From assembly GCA_903851445.1 (NCBI GenBank), contig CAINOH010000009.1:387784-451783 (forward strand): 64,000 nucleotides of DNA, in the 5' to 3' direction. The translations under genes were made by a program, and so were the position numbers. Positions 15,529 to 22,949 of the stretch are shown here, in pieces. The DNA comes from an uncultured Microcaldota archaeon. GTDB taxonomy: Archaea; Micrarchaeota; Micrarchaeia; Norongarragalinales; CAINOH01. Below the pieces are notes generated by a model. The model was not told where the DNA came from. It made no database searches and saw only the letters and a program-made list of their open reading frames with translations. The stretch's first letter is position 1. Each line of letters starts with the position of its first letter.

Positions 15529-16161
15529 ATGACTACTGACACTACTGAAACCCCAAAAACCGAGAAACGCGCCCATTCGCGGCACACTGTGCACGTGGGT
15601 TCAGCGAACACGCTTGCAAGCGCTGCCAACGTCGAGCTCCCGAAGCCCGCGCCAGTTGCGCCAAAGCCCGCAGAAGTACCTGCAGCTGCAGCGCCGGCTG
15701 AGGGATTCCAGCAGCAGAGGCCGTTCGGAAGGCCGGGATTCTCAAGGCCTGCATTCGTACGCCAGCCGCTCCCGCCAGACGCAAAGTGGGGAATCGCGCA
15801 CATCTACTCTTCAAAGAACGACACCATCATCACCATAACCGACCTATCCGGTGCTGAGACAATCGCCATCGGAAGTGGCGGGATGGTTGTAAAGAACGAC
15901 CGCGAGGAAGGCGGCCCCTATGCCGCAATGCAGGCTGCAATACGAGCAGCTGACAAGGCAAAGGAGCGCGGCATCCTGGCGATTCACGTTCGCGTCCGCG
16001 CGCCAGGCGGCCACGGAAGCAAGACTCCCGGCTCGGGTGCGCAAGCAGCAATCAGGGCGCTCTCACGTTCTGGGATCAAGATTGGAAAGATTGAAGACGT
16101 CACCCCCTTGCCGACCGACACCACAAAGAGGCCGGGCGGAAAGAGAGGACGCAGGGTATAA
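15529..16161 (+). CDS. Small ribosomal subunit protein uS11 with long N-terminal extension
   Basis: 210 residues; archaeal uS11 is usually about 130. The first ~80 residues are a Pro/Ala-rich, low-complexity extension with [18 protein letters not shown]. The folded domain starts at [28 protein letters not shown] and ends with the invariant [20 protein letters not shown]. It lines the mRNA exit on the platform. It starts 5 bases after the uS4 stop and precedes Rpo3, the conserved archaeal order. Confidence 0.93.
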   Translation: MTTDTTETPKTEKRAHSRHTVHVGSANTLASAANVELPKPAPVAPKPAEVPAAAAPAEGFQQQRPFGRPGFSRPAFVRQPLPPDAKWGIAHIYSSKNDTIITITDLSGAETIAIGSGGMVVKNDREEGGPYAAMQAAIRAADKAKERGILAIHVRVRAPGGHGSKTPGSGAQAAIRALSRSGIKIGKIEDVTPLPTDTTKRPGGKRGRRV

Positions 16162-16177
16162 GCTGGAGTTGAGATGG

Positions 16178-16915
16178 ATGCAAATCACCTCGCTTGAAAG
16201 CACGCCTTCAAAGGCGGCATTCCTCATTACGAAGACAGGAGCGGACGGCACCGCAGTGCTCAATGCAGTTCGCCGCGCCATAATCTCCCAGCTGGAGTCA
16301 TTCGCAATCGAGGACGTCACGGTGTACGAGAACAACTCGGCGCTCTTCAACGAGTACATCGCACACAGGCTCGGGCTCATTCCCCTCTCATACGAGGAGA
16401 GTATGGCGCCCGACGCCCAGGTCGAGTTCTCGCTCATGGCGGAAGGCCCGTGCACGGTATACTCCCGCGACCTGAAGACCGCTGACGAGAAGGTGCGCGT
16501 GTTCGCACAGAACATACCCATAGCCGTACTTGGCCTTGACCAGAAGTTGCGGCTCGAGGCAACGGCAATCCCCGGCACTTCAAAGACACACGCGAAGTTC
16601 CAGTGCGCGCACGCGTCGTACGCGCAGCTTGTGCAACTTACTGTTGCAAAGAAGGTCTCAGACGACGACATCGTCCAGACATACCCCGAGACCAAGGAAA
16701 AGCCCGAGGAGTTCGCAAAGAAGCACCCCGAGCTGTGCGACTTCAACCTCGAGCACGTCCAGATTGGCGACGACGTTTACAAGGTGGATTGCAAGCCCGA
16801 CGAGTTCCTCTTCTATGTCGAGTCGTACAACAACATACCCGCGCAGAAGCAGTTCGAGCGCGCGGTTGAGCTTGTAAAGTCAAAGCTCCTGGAGCTTTCA
16901 AAGGAAATGAAATGA
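16178..16915 (+). CDS. rpo3: RNA polymerase subunit Rpo3 (RpoD, alpha/RPB3-like)
   Basis: 245 residues from ATG 16178, with GGAG 10 bases upstream. The N-terminal dimerisation region includes ADGTAVLNAVRRAIISQLESFAIEDVTVYENNS and IAHRLGLIPL; C-terminal FYVESYNNIPAQKQFERAVELVKSKL completes the alpha motif. The ferredoxin-like Cys cluster of some archaeal Rpo3 proteins is not evident: Cys residues are scattered. It pairs with Rpo11, encoded at 49927. The stop overlaps the next ATG. Confidence 0.93.
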   Translation: MQITSLESTPSKAAFLITKTGADGTAVLNAVRRAIISQLESFAIEDVTVYENNSALFNEYIAHRLGLIPLSYEESMAPDAQVEFSLMAEGPCTVYSRDLKTADEKVRVFAQNIPIAVLGLDQKLRLEATAIPGTSKTHAKFQCAHASYAQLVQLTVAKKVSDDDIVQTYPETKEKPEEFAKKHPELCDFNLEHVQIGDDVYKVDCKPDEFLFYVESYNNIPAQKQFERAVELVKSKLLELSKEMK

Positions 16916-17166
16916 TTGTCAAGGTGACGTCAAACGCCAAGGCCGACGAGGTTTTTCTCCGTGGCGGCGTGCTGTGCGTCAAGGTTTCAGTGCCTGCCGA
17001 AGGCGGCAAGGCAAACAAAAGGGCAGCCGAAGTCCTGAAAAAAGAGTTCGAGTGCAAGGCACTGATAGTGTCCGGCCAGAAGAGCCGGCAAAAGGAAATA
17101 GCATTTGGTTGCGACGAAAAAGAAATTGCGTCGAAGCTGAAGGAAATTTCCGAAAGGACAAAATAG
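16912..17166 (+). CDS. UPF0235 (DUF167/YggU) family protein
   Basis: 84 residues. The family signature VPAEGGKANKRAAEVLKKEF and the following VSGQKSRQKEIAF are unmistakable for the small UPF0235 fold. Function is unknown across the family. Its ATG overlaps the Rpo3 stop, so it is translationally coupled to an RNA polymerase subunit. It is followed after 36 bases by the intron-containing tRNA-Leu. Confidence 0.88.
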   Translation: MIVKVTSNAKADEVFLRGGVLCVKVSVPAEGGKANKRAAEVLKKEFECKALIVSGQKSRQKEIAFGCDEKEIASKLKEISERTK

Positions 17167-17202
17167 CAAAATTCAACAAAAAAGATTTAGGTGATTTTCA
17201 AA

Positions 17203-17422
17203 GCAGGGGTGGCAGAGCCTGGTCAAAAAAACCATTTGCCCGAAAACCGGTGAACGGACTCATCCTCAACCGCGCATTGCGCGGCACAAGATGGCCGCAA
17301 GGTTTTTGGGTATTGTTTTGGCCAAATGCGCAAGATTGAGGTTCTTGTCTCTTAGGAGTGCCTGGGTTCAAAGGACTCGAGGGCGTTCCGCCCTCCTGTC
17401 CGGACAAATCCCAGCCCCTGCA
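17203..17422 (+). tRNA. tRNA-Leu(GAG) with introns in the D loop and the T loop
   Basis: Acceptor GCAGGGG (17203-17209) pairs CCCCTGC (17415-17421), discriminator A. Anticodon stem CAAGA/TCTTG encloses TTGAGGT, anticodon GAG, with no intron there. D stem GCA (17212-17214) and TGC (17327-17329) are separated by a ~99-nt intron (about 17227-17325): TGGTC pairs GGCCA and AAAAC pairs GTTTT around it. The T stem CTGGG/CCCAG encloses TTCAAA, then a 36-nt intron (about 17373-17408) folding as GGAC/GTCC plus GAGGGCG/CGCCCTC, then T. Splicing gives an 85-nt tRNA with D loop ending GGTCAAA and T loop TTCAAAT. Exact junctions are ambiguous by one or two A residues. Confidence 0.88.
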
Positions 17423-17442
17423 TTTTTTACGGTGATTAAGTT

Positions 17443-17802
17443 ATGATAAGCGGCCCTGAGAACCCGGTTGTGCAGCAACTCGTGGTTGCATTCAGAAAAC
17501 AGTTCAAGTCCTCCAAGAAAATGGTCTGGGAGCGCATTGCCGAGCTTTTGCTCAAGCCCTCGCGCAAGAAGCAGGGGGTCAACCTGACCAAGCTCTCCAA
17601 GTACGTGGCTGAAGGCGACATCGTAGCCATTCCCGCAAAGGTGCTCTCGCTTGGCACGCTTTCAAAGAAAGTGACCGTCTACGCGCTCTCCTACTCAACT
17701 GCCGCAAGGGCAAAGATTGAGAAGGCAGGAGGAAAGGCACTGCCCCTCATGGACTTGATAACGTCCAAGGTGGAGCAATCCAAGATTAAGATTCTCATTT
17801 GA
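17443..17802 (+). CDS. Large ribosomal subunit protein eL18
   Basis: 119 residues, normal for archaeal eL18. Key segments are KMVWERIAELLLKPSRKKQGVNLTKLSKY, GDIVAIPAKVLSLGTLSKKVTV and the ending SKIKILI. GGTGAT lies 6 bases before the ATG. It starts 20 bases after the tRNA-Leu and begins the eL18-uL13-uS9-Rpo10 operon; the tRNA is embedded in this transcript or marks its start. Confidence 0.94.
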   Translation: MISGPENPVVQQLVVAFRKQFKSSKKMVWERIAELLLKPSRKKQGVNLTKLSKYVAEGDIVAIPAKVLSLGTLSKKVTVYALSYSTAARAKIEKAGGKALPLMDLITSKVEQSKIKILI

Positions 17803-17828
17803 AGATACTTTTCAAAGGTGCATGAAGT

Positions 17829-18269
17829 TTGAAACAGGAAAAGAAATCCGCAAAGCCCGGAACGCTCGTAATCGACGCAACCGGCGCGCCAGTCGGACGC
17901 CTGGCAGCACGCATTGCAAAGCAGGCCCTGGGCGGCGCTACCATAGACATTGTCAACATCGACCTGTGCGTAATCACCGGAAACCCGGAGAGGATTGTCG
18001 AAAAGTATGCAGGCAGGCGGCACATGACGCAGAAGGCCAACCCCGAGCACGCGGCAAAGTGGCCGCGCCGGCCGGACTACCTGTTCAAGGTCATACTTAG
18101 GGGAATGCTCCCGAAGCGCACTTCGCGCTCGCAGGAAGCACTCTCGCGCACCATGGCACACATCGGTGTTCCTGAAAAATTTGCAGGAAAGGCCGAGAAA
18201 TTCGTAAAGGAGCCGTCGGAAGGCATCACACTGATTGCAATCTGCCGCGCACTGGGGTGGAATAAATGA
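17829..18269 (+). CDS. Large ribosomal subunit protein uL13
   Basis: 146 residues from TTG 17829, 8 bases after GGTG. An out-of-frame ATG (17822) lies just before it. The fold is recognised from VIDATGAPVGRLAARIAKQAL, VINPE-like VITGNPERIVEKYAGRR and GMLPKRTSRSQEAL. uL13 binds domain VI of 23S rRNA. Its TGA overlaps the uS9 ATG. Confidence 0.94.
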   Translation: MKQEKKSAKPGTLVIDATGAPVGRLAARIAKQALGGATIDIVNIDLCVITGNPERIVEKYAGRRHMTQKANPEHAAKWPRRPDYLFKVILRGMLPKRTSRSQEALSRTMAHIGVPEKFAGKAEKFVKEPSEGITLIAICRALGWNK

Positions 18270-18709
18270 GTTCCGACACGCTAACCAAGAAAAAGCACAG
18301 CCGCACCAAGAAGGTCGCTTTGCCCAACGCGCGCGGCAAGCGCAAGGAATCCGTAGCACGCGCGGTTGTCACTCCGGGGACCGGAAACGTGTTCATCAAC
18401 AAGGCGCACGTCTCGACAATCACCAACGCGCAGCTTCGTATGGTAATCCTCGAGCCCCTTGACTACTTCCCCGGCCACAACACCGTTGACATCCGCGTCT
18501 CCGTCTTTGGAGGCGGGACCGGCGGCCAGGCGCAGGCAGTGCGCACCGCAATCGCAAAGGCGCTTGTCGAATACACGAAGGACGATGGCCTGCGCGCAAC
18601 GATGCTCAAGGCAGATCGCTCGCTCCTAGTCGAGGACTCGAGGCGCGTCGAGCCCAAGAAATTCAAGGGACCGAAAGCCCGCGCAAGGTTTACAAAGTCA
18701 TACAGGTGA
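18266..18709 (+). CDS. Small ribosomal subunit protein uS9
   Basis: 147 residues. RGKRKESVARAVVTPGTGNVFINK opens the fold, VFGGGTGGQAQAVRTAIAKALVEY is the central helix region, and the C-terminal tail VEPKKFKGPKARARFTKSYR ends in the canonical K-S-Y-R that reaches the P-site tRNA. It starts inside the uL13 stop codon and lies 5 bases before Rpo10. Confidence 0.96.
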   Translation: MSSDTLTKKKHSRTKKVALPNARGKRKESVARAVVTPGTGNVFINKAHVSTITNAQLRMVILEPLDYFPGHNTVDIRVSVFGGGTGGQAQAVRTAIAKALVEYTKDDGLRATMLKADRSLLVEDSRRVEPKKFKGPKARARFTKSYR

Positions 18710-18714
18710 GTTGA

Positions 18715-18912
18715 ATGCTAATACCCGTACGCTGTTTCACATGTGGAAAGCCCATCTCCGACCTGCAGGACGAGTTCACCTCGCGGGTTGAGAAGGGAGA
18801 GGACGCAGCCAAGGTCCTGAACGAGCTTGGCCTGACCCGCTACTGCTGCAGGCGCATGCTCCTGTCACAGCGGCCCCTGATGGACGAAATCCTGCCATAC
18901 CCGAGATTCTAG
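18715..18912 (+). CDS. rpo10: RNA polymerase subunit Rpo10 (RpoN/RPB10)
   Basis: 65 residues. Zinc-binding pattern [16 protein letters not shown] with CxxC at residues 7-10, and [11 protein letters not shown] carrying the second Cys pair, is diagnostic for Rpo10. It joins Rpo3 and Rpo11 in the assembly platform of archaeal RNA polymerase. It is last in the eL18-uL13-uS9 operon and is followed by a T-rich terminator region. Confidence 0.96.
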   Translation: MLIPVRCFTCGKPISDLQDEFTSRVEKGEDAAKVLNELGLTRYCCRRMLLSQRPLMDEILPYPRF

Positions 18913-18934
18913 GTTTGGGTTTGGTAGTTGTGAG

Positions 18935-19065
18935 CGGGATTTCTTTCCTCCAACTTTTTATTTTCTTTCATTTTCTCCTTCTGGGTTTGCTTTTTTTCAA
19001 TCGAGTTTCTTATTTTCTCTTTCCCAATTTTCATCTTCAAATCCCTTCCTTTTTTGCCTGTCCAG
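18935..19065 (+). terminator. T-rich termination region after Rpo10
   Basis: The stretch after the Rpo10 stop contains repeated runs of four to seven T (TTTTTATTTTCTTTCATTTTC and so on) over about 130 bases with no inverted repeat. It fits archaeal oligo-T termination at the end of the ribosomal superoperon. Confidence 0.5.
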
Positions 19066-19119
19066 CCTGCAGCTCTTGTTCAGGTTAAAAATCTTACCTG
19101 CTTTCTAATTTCTATCCAG

Positions 19120-19656
19120 ATGGACTCCGACGGAAAGCTTACACAGGATCAGCTTCGAAACAGCGCAATCCGCACCTATTCGCGGATTATTCCCAAGATG
19201 ATTGAGGGCACCGAGACAAGCGAGTTCAACGTCTCCCGGTCAAAGGACCTGCTTACGCGGCTGAAAAAGAATCATCCCACGCCGTTCTCCCACTTAATCG
19301 ACGTAGTCAGAGCAGTAGGCGAGGAAGCGTCGCAGGAATACGCCCCTCCAGACATGCATGAGCGCGAGGCAGTCGCCCACGCAAACACCCTGTGGCACAA
19401 AAAGCCTCGTGAAGTGCGCGACCACATAATCGGCGAGTTCGCAACGCGCATCGGGCAAGAGGAAAAGACCCTGCCGGAGAAAGGCAATTTGATACCGATA
19501 TTGATTGACGGCCAAGAGCGGCTCGTGAAGCAGCGAATCGAAGAAAACAGGCTTTCTGAGAACCGCCCGAGGGCATCCGAACCCGCAAAACAACCTTCGC
19601 TTTCCGAACGGTTCCCGAGAACAGCGTCGTTTTTGCGCAAGTTCGGAAGGAACTGA
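19120..19656 (+). CDS. Hypothetical protein
   Basis: 178 residues from ATG 19120. A TATA-like GGTTAAAAATC (about 19083-19093) lies ~30 bases upstream, so the mRNA is probably nearly leaderless, and the in-frame upstream start at 19054 would include this promoter. Not recognised. Composition is charged and soluble, mostly helical, with a Ser/Pro-rich C-terminal linker and basic end (SLSERFPRTASFLRKFGRN). No catalytic motif seen. It is the first of a series of small orphan genes in this section. Confidence 0.6.
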   Translation: MDSDGKLTQDQLRNSAIRTYSRIIPKMIEGTETSEFNVSRSKDLLTRLKKNHPTPFSHLIDVVRAVGEEASQEYAPPDMHEREAVAHANTLWHKKPREVRDHIIGEFATRIGQEEKTLPEKGNLIPILIDGQERLVKQRIEENRLSENRPRASEPAKQPSLSERFPRTASFLRKFGRN

Positions 19657-19784
19657 TTGGCGCCGGTAGGCTTCCGGGCATTAGGAAAATCGTTATCCTT
19701 GTTTTTCCCATTGCTAAAAATCCATTTAAAACCAGGGTACCACTTTAAGTTGCTTTTGCCGCACTAACTACCTTGAGGCAATCG

Positions 19785-20099
19785 ATGGAAACAGTTTCAC
19801 CCTACCTACGGGCACGCGTTGTAAAGGGCATGCGCACAGGGATAGCCACTACTGGAATGGCCATAACCAGAAGCAGGGCTGCTGTAGAAAACTTGTTGGA
19901 GCAAAAGTTCGGATATGGGCTAAAAAGAGGCCTTTTCCGCAACAAGCAGCCGCCTGCAAGTCTTGATGCCGAACTTGGTGTAAACTTAAGGCGGCTAAGT
20001 CAGGCAGTCGAGGGCAAGGAAGAGGGCTTGACGGGCTTTACCGACCCGGCGGTTCACCAGAAGCCAAACGCAGGCCAGAGGAAGCCAGACACCCAGTAG
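19785..20099 (+). CDS. Hypothetical basic protein
   Basis: 104 residues from ATG 19785; a start 4 codons upstream is possible. Basic N-terminal half (RARVVKGMRTGIATTGMAITRSRAAVENLLEQKF) and a flexible, Pro/Lys-rich C-terminus. Not recognised, no membrane segment strong enough to call. TATA-like TTTAAAACC at about 19725 is rather far upstream. Codon usage looks native. Low to moderate confidence that it is a gene. Confidence 0.5.
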   Translation: METVSPYLRARVVKGMRTGIATTGMAITRSRAAVENLLEQKFGYGLKRGLFRNKQPPASLDAELGVNLRRLSQAVEGKEEGLTGFTDPAVHQKPNAGQRKPDTQ

Positions 20100-20193
20100 T
20101 AGGAAAAGGCTATTTAGCCCTTTGCGCCCATAATCTCATTCTCAAGAACCGCAGCCAGGAAAAAGCGGCCAACCAATCATCCAACTCTAGTTG

Positions 20194-20266
20194 GGGCTAT
20201 GGGGTAGCCTGGCATCCTACTTGGCTGGGGGCCAAGTGACCTGAGTTCGAATCTCAGTAGCCCCAC
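20194..20266 (+). tRNA. tRNA-Pro(GGG)
   Basis: Acceptor GGGGCTA/TAGCCCC with discriminator A; anticodon stem CTTGG/CCAAG enclosing CTGGGGG, anticodon GGG; T arm CTGAG-TTCGAAT-CTCAG. 73 nt, no intron. The body closely resembles the tRNA-Pro(CGG) at 45995, including the whole D arm and T arm. CCA is not encoded. Confidence 0.96.
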
Positions 20267-20320
20267 TTCTTTTTTTGTCGCCGCAGCCGTTATTAAGCGT
20301 CTTTTTTCTAAATCCGTAAT

Positions 20321-21511
20321 ATGCTCCGGCCGTTCATCGCACCCGCTTACAACCGCCAGGTCACTTTCACCCAAAATGAGCTTGAGGGAGTGCGAAAGCA
20401 GCTTCCCTCTAGCCTGAGCCTGGACCTTTCGTGCCACAACTCTTTTCTTTCCAAAAGCGGCGAAAGGCTCTACGTGCCGTTCTACGTGAACACAGCGTCC
20501 CTTCCAAGTCCCAAGACCGACGGCAAGACGTTCGAGTTCGAAATGGAAGCAGGCTCCGCAGCCCACGAGAAAGGAATAACGAAAGTGGCTGCAGCTTGCG
20601 AAGGTAACATCGGCGAAATCCTCTTCAACTCCGAAAAGCGGCTGGTGCCGTTCTTTGCAGTCAAAGACAAGCAAACTGGCCAAGTCAGCGGAAGGATCCT
20701 TATGAGACGAAACGCCGACGCTGCAGGACCCAAGTCGCTAGACTGGGAAGCATTGTGCCGCGGGGCAACCGGCGAGCCTGCACACATCTCGCCGGAATCG
20801 TTCGAGCGTAAGATTCACCAGCATCTTTCGGCAATAGATGCTAAAAAAGACGGCCAGGCCCACCGGGTCTTGGTGGTGGGTCCGGGGTTTGGGCTTTCGC
20901 TTGCGGCAATGCATAAGGAGCACCCCGACGTTGACTTTGTTGGCCTTGATGTGCGCGACTGGGCCCACGCCCTGCCCGTAACAAACGGGATTGGCGCAAG
21001 CAAGTCCGACGTCTCCTACGTCACTTCCCACACCGTAATCGCCGACGCCTCTCCACGCAAGTGCAGTATTCCCTTCAAGGATGGCTGCTTTGATGCTGTT
21101 GTGATGCACCCTGCAGTGTTTTCGCTTCTTGGTGATCCCATCCTCACCCTCTCCGAGCTTTTCAGGGTATCCAAGCCGGACGGCAAGGTAGTTGGCGACT
21201 TTGGTATCACTCCCGAGCATTTTGACGCCTCTAAAGTGCGCTATTTCCAGAAGGGGCTCCTGTCAAAAAAGAAGGTCTCGTTGCAGGATGTGCTCGAGCG
21301 GCACTTTGGTGCAACCGTCAAAACCGAGCTAGTGCCCACCACGATAATCCCGGAGGCCTACAACAGGTTCTTGGAAATTTCGGGCTGGAAGCACACGACT
21401 CCCGAGTACAAAAAAACCACCCTCAACATCGACCCCGAAGGCACCTACGATACCGGCTTGGCGGAGCGAGAGTATGTTTTTCCGAGAAAACAAAGAATGA
21501 AGAAAGAATAA
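20321..21511 (+). CDS. Class I SAM-dependent methyltransferase of unknown substrate
   Basis: 396 residues. The C-terminal two thirds has a Rossmann methyltransferase: HRVLVVGPGFGLSLAAMHKEH (motif I, residues ~180-200), VDFVGLDVRDW (motif II), DGCFDAVVMHPAVFSLLGD (motif IV-like) and LTLSELFRVSKPDGKVVGD. The ~170-residue N-terminal domain is not recognised. Its substrate cannot be read from sequence. It begins 54 bases downstream of tRNA-Pro; a TATA-like TTATTAAGCG is about 30 bases upstream of the ATG, suggesting a leaderless mRNA. Confidence 0.75.
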   Translation: MLRPFIAPAYNRQVTFTQNELEGVRKQLPSSLSLDLSCHNSFLSKSGERLYVPFYVNTASLPSPKTDGKTFEFEMEAGSAAHEKGITKVAAACEGNIGEILFNSEKRLVPFFAVKDKQTGQVSGRILMRRNADAAGPKSLDWEALCRGATGEPAHISPESFERKIHQHLSAIDAKKDGQAHRVLVVGPGFGLSLAAMHKEHPDVDFVGLDVRDWAHALPVTNGIGASKSDVSYVTSHTVIADASPRKCSIPFKDGCFDAVVMHPAVFSLLGDPILTLSELFRVSKPDGKVVGDFGITPEHFDASKVRYFQKGLLSKKKVSLQDVLERHFGATVKTELVPTTIIPEAYNRFLEISGWKHTTPEYKKTTLNIDPEGTYDTGLAEREYVFPRKQRMKKE

Positions 21512-21596
21512 GCGCGGAAACTATTTGTCAAAACCAAGTTCGAATCTCAACTGCGCGACTCGGTTTTTTAATCCGGTCCGCCTTATTTTCTAACTT

Positions 21597-21956
21597 ATGA
21601 GAAACTCAAGAAACGCCAAAGCCAAGCCGCCAGCAAAGGCAAAGGCCGAGTTCGCCCTTTTGGCAGCCGGCCTGGTCATTGCGGCAGTTTCGTTGCTTGC
21701 AGCCGGCTTGGTAGTCGCAAGCTGGCTTTCAGCGCAACAGCCAAGGGCCTGTACGATGGAGGCGAAACTATGCCCGGATGGTTCGGCTGTTGGAAGAAGC
21801 GGGCCAAACTGCGAGTTCGCTCCCTGCCCAACGGATAATTCCAATTGCACCTGCCCGCAGGGCTACGTAAAGGAAGGCAACGCCTGCAACCCGGCGTGCT
21901 ATTACTCGACTCCGAAATGCCTTATGGCATCGGTTGAGTGCACGCCGGCAAGGTAA
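21597..21956 (+). CDS. Membrane-anchored Cys-rich surface protein
   Basis: 119 residues. Basic N-terminus, one membrane helix (about residues 18-45, AEFALLAAGLVIAAVSLLAAG), then an extracytoplasmic Cys-rich region. The segment CTMEAKLCPDGSAVGRSGP followed by NCEFAPCP is a small disulfide-stabilised motif common on secreted proteins of candidate-phyla bacteria and archaea. A second Cys cluster follows (CTCPQGYVKEGNACNPAC). Its partner is unknown; roughly a surface-exposed or protease-inhibitor-like knot is possible, but unproven. Confidence 0.65.
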   Translation: MRNSRNAKAKPPAKAKAEFALLAAGLVIAAVSLLAAGLVVASWLSAQQPRACTMEAKLCPDGSAVGRSGPNCEFAPCPTDNSNCTCPQGYVKEGNACNPACYYSTPKCLMASVECTPAR

Positions 21957-21979
21957 TGTCCAACAGGTGACGATTTCAA

Positions 21980-22138
21980 ATGGCTATAAACGCGGACTGG
22001 CACAAAAAGAACCGGATGCCCAGGAATGCCACAGTAGAGCAGAGAATCAAGTGGCACGCCGAGCACAACAAGCACTGCGGATGCAGGCCGGGGTTCCCGA
22101 AGAAGCTTGCTGAGAAGATGGCTGCCCGAAAAATCTGA
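21980..22138 (+). CDS. Small conserved protein with W-H-x-x-H / C-G-C-R motif
   Basis: 52 residues, short enough to be missed. It starts MAINADWHKKNRMPRNATVE, continues QRIKWHAEHNKHCGCRPGFP and ends basic. GGTGA is 9 bases upstream of the ATG. I recall proteins of this pattern (MPKNAT..QR..WH..H...CGCR) recurring in archaea and bacteria without known function; His and Cys could bind a metal. It lies 23 bases after the Cys-rich surface protein, so may share its transcript. Confidence 0.6.
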   Translation: MAINADWHKKNRMPRNATVEQRIKWHAEHNKHCGCRPGFPKKLAEKMAARKI

Positions 22139-22146
22139 AATTACAT

Positions 22147-22836
22147 TCAGCCAGGCTTGACAAGAAAGAGAATCGCAAGGATTACCGGCTGGTGCGCCAA
22201 GTATATTGCAAGCGAGTGCCTCCCAGCCCAGCAAACACTGTCAGCAGCGGCGGGCTTGCGGATTTTTGCATCCAGCTTCTGGAAAATGCCCGTGCTTCCT
22301 ACAGCAATTCCGAAGAGGACGAGCGAAAACCACGGCAACAGTGGATAGTAATCGTAGGAGAAGAACCCTGTTGGCGGAAACCCGAGGGGCAGCAGAAGAA
22401 GCGAGCCCGCGACCTTTCCTGAAAGCGCTGCCCAGATTACCAACACTCCGACACCCGATAGCACGTTCCACTTTCCAAGGCGCACGAAGAAGTGACCGAG
22501 TATTATGGAAAGGGCGATGAAGTGCAGTACACCCCACACTACCATCCCTTCTCCGGGCCAAACCGAGGTTGCAACAGTAATGCCCAAGGCTATTGTGAAA
22601 ACGATAAGCGCGCGGCCGGCGTCCTGCAGGAAGGGGCGCTTCTTTATCGCAAGGCTTGCGCCAACCAAGCCCAAGAAGAGGATTGCAATGGTGCGTTGCA
22701 TCAAGATGAGCGGCCAGTCGTTCATCGGCATCCTGGTGATGTCCAGATAGTGCAGGTCGAAGATTACGTGGTATGCTACCATCAGGGCGATTGCTGTTCC
22801 GCGGAGAAAATCAATGGTCCAGATGCGCTTTGCCAT
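22147..22836 (-). CDS. Heparan-alpha-glucosaminide N-acetyltransferase-like membrane acyltransferase (DUF1624)
   Basis: About 229 residues. N-terminus AKRIWTIDFLRGTAIALMVAYHVIFDLHYL carries the D-F-x-R-G and Y-H-x-x-F-D-L pattern of the DUF1624/HGSNAT catalytic family. Six or more membrane helices follow, and RHSLAIYLAHQPVILAI near the end matches the family. These proteins acylate extracytoplasmic sugars using cytosolic acyl-CoA. It is last in the minus-strand ABC exporter operon. A surface-glycan role is inferred. Confidence 0.75.
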   Translation of the reverse strand: MAKRIWTIDFLRGTAIALMVAYHVIFDLHYLDITRMPMNDWPLILMQRTIAILFLGLVGASLAIKKRPFLQDAGRALIVFTIALGITVATSVWPGEGMVVWGVLHFIALSIILGHFFVRLGKWNVLSGVGVLVIWAALSGKVAGSLLLLPLGFPPTGFFSYDYYPLLPWFSLVLFGIAVGSTGIFQKLDAKIRKPAAADSVCWAGRHSLAIYLAHQPVILAILFLVKPG

Positions 22837-22949
22837 TGGGAGCACTGGAAGATTATCGAACCGCCGCGTAATAATCGTTTCATTGAAGGAGCAGTTCTGC
22901 AGGACGTTCATGGGCGTATTTGGGTAGAGGACGCCCCGCAGAACCGGAC

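Noticed and set aside
15920-16177. 86-residue N-terminal extension of Rpo3 overlapping uS11
   Set aside because: It would overlap uS11 entirely in another frame; Rpo3 homologues begin at the ATG at 16178.
16063-16746. Large minus-strand frame opposite Rpo3
   Set aside because: Shadow of a real gene, Ser/Ala/Cys-rich with no motifs; similar shadows exist opposite thermosome (42494-43717), uS5 (6334-7266), PCNA (51269-52075) and others.
17227-17325. Possible homing-endonuclease or gene inside the D-loop intron of tRNA-Leu
   Set aside because: At ~99 nt it is too short to encode an endonuclease, and no conserved motif is visible.
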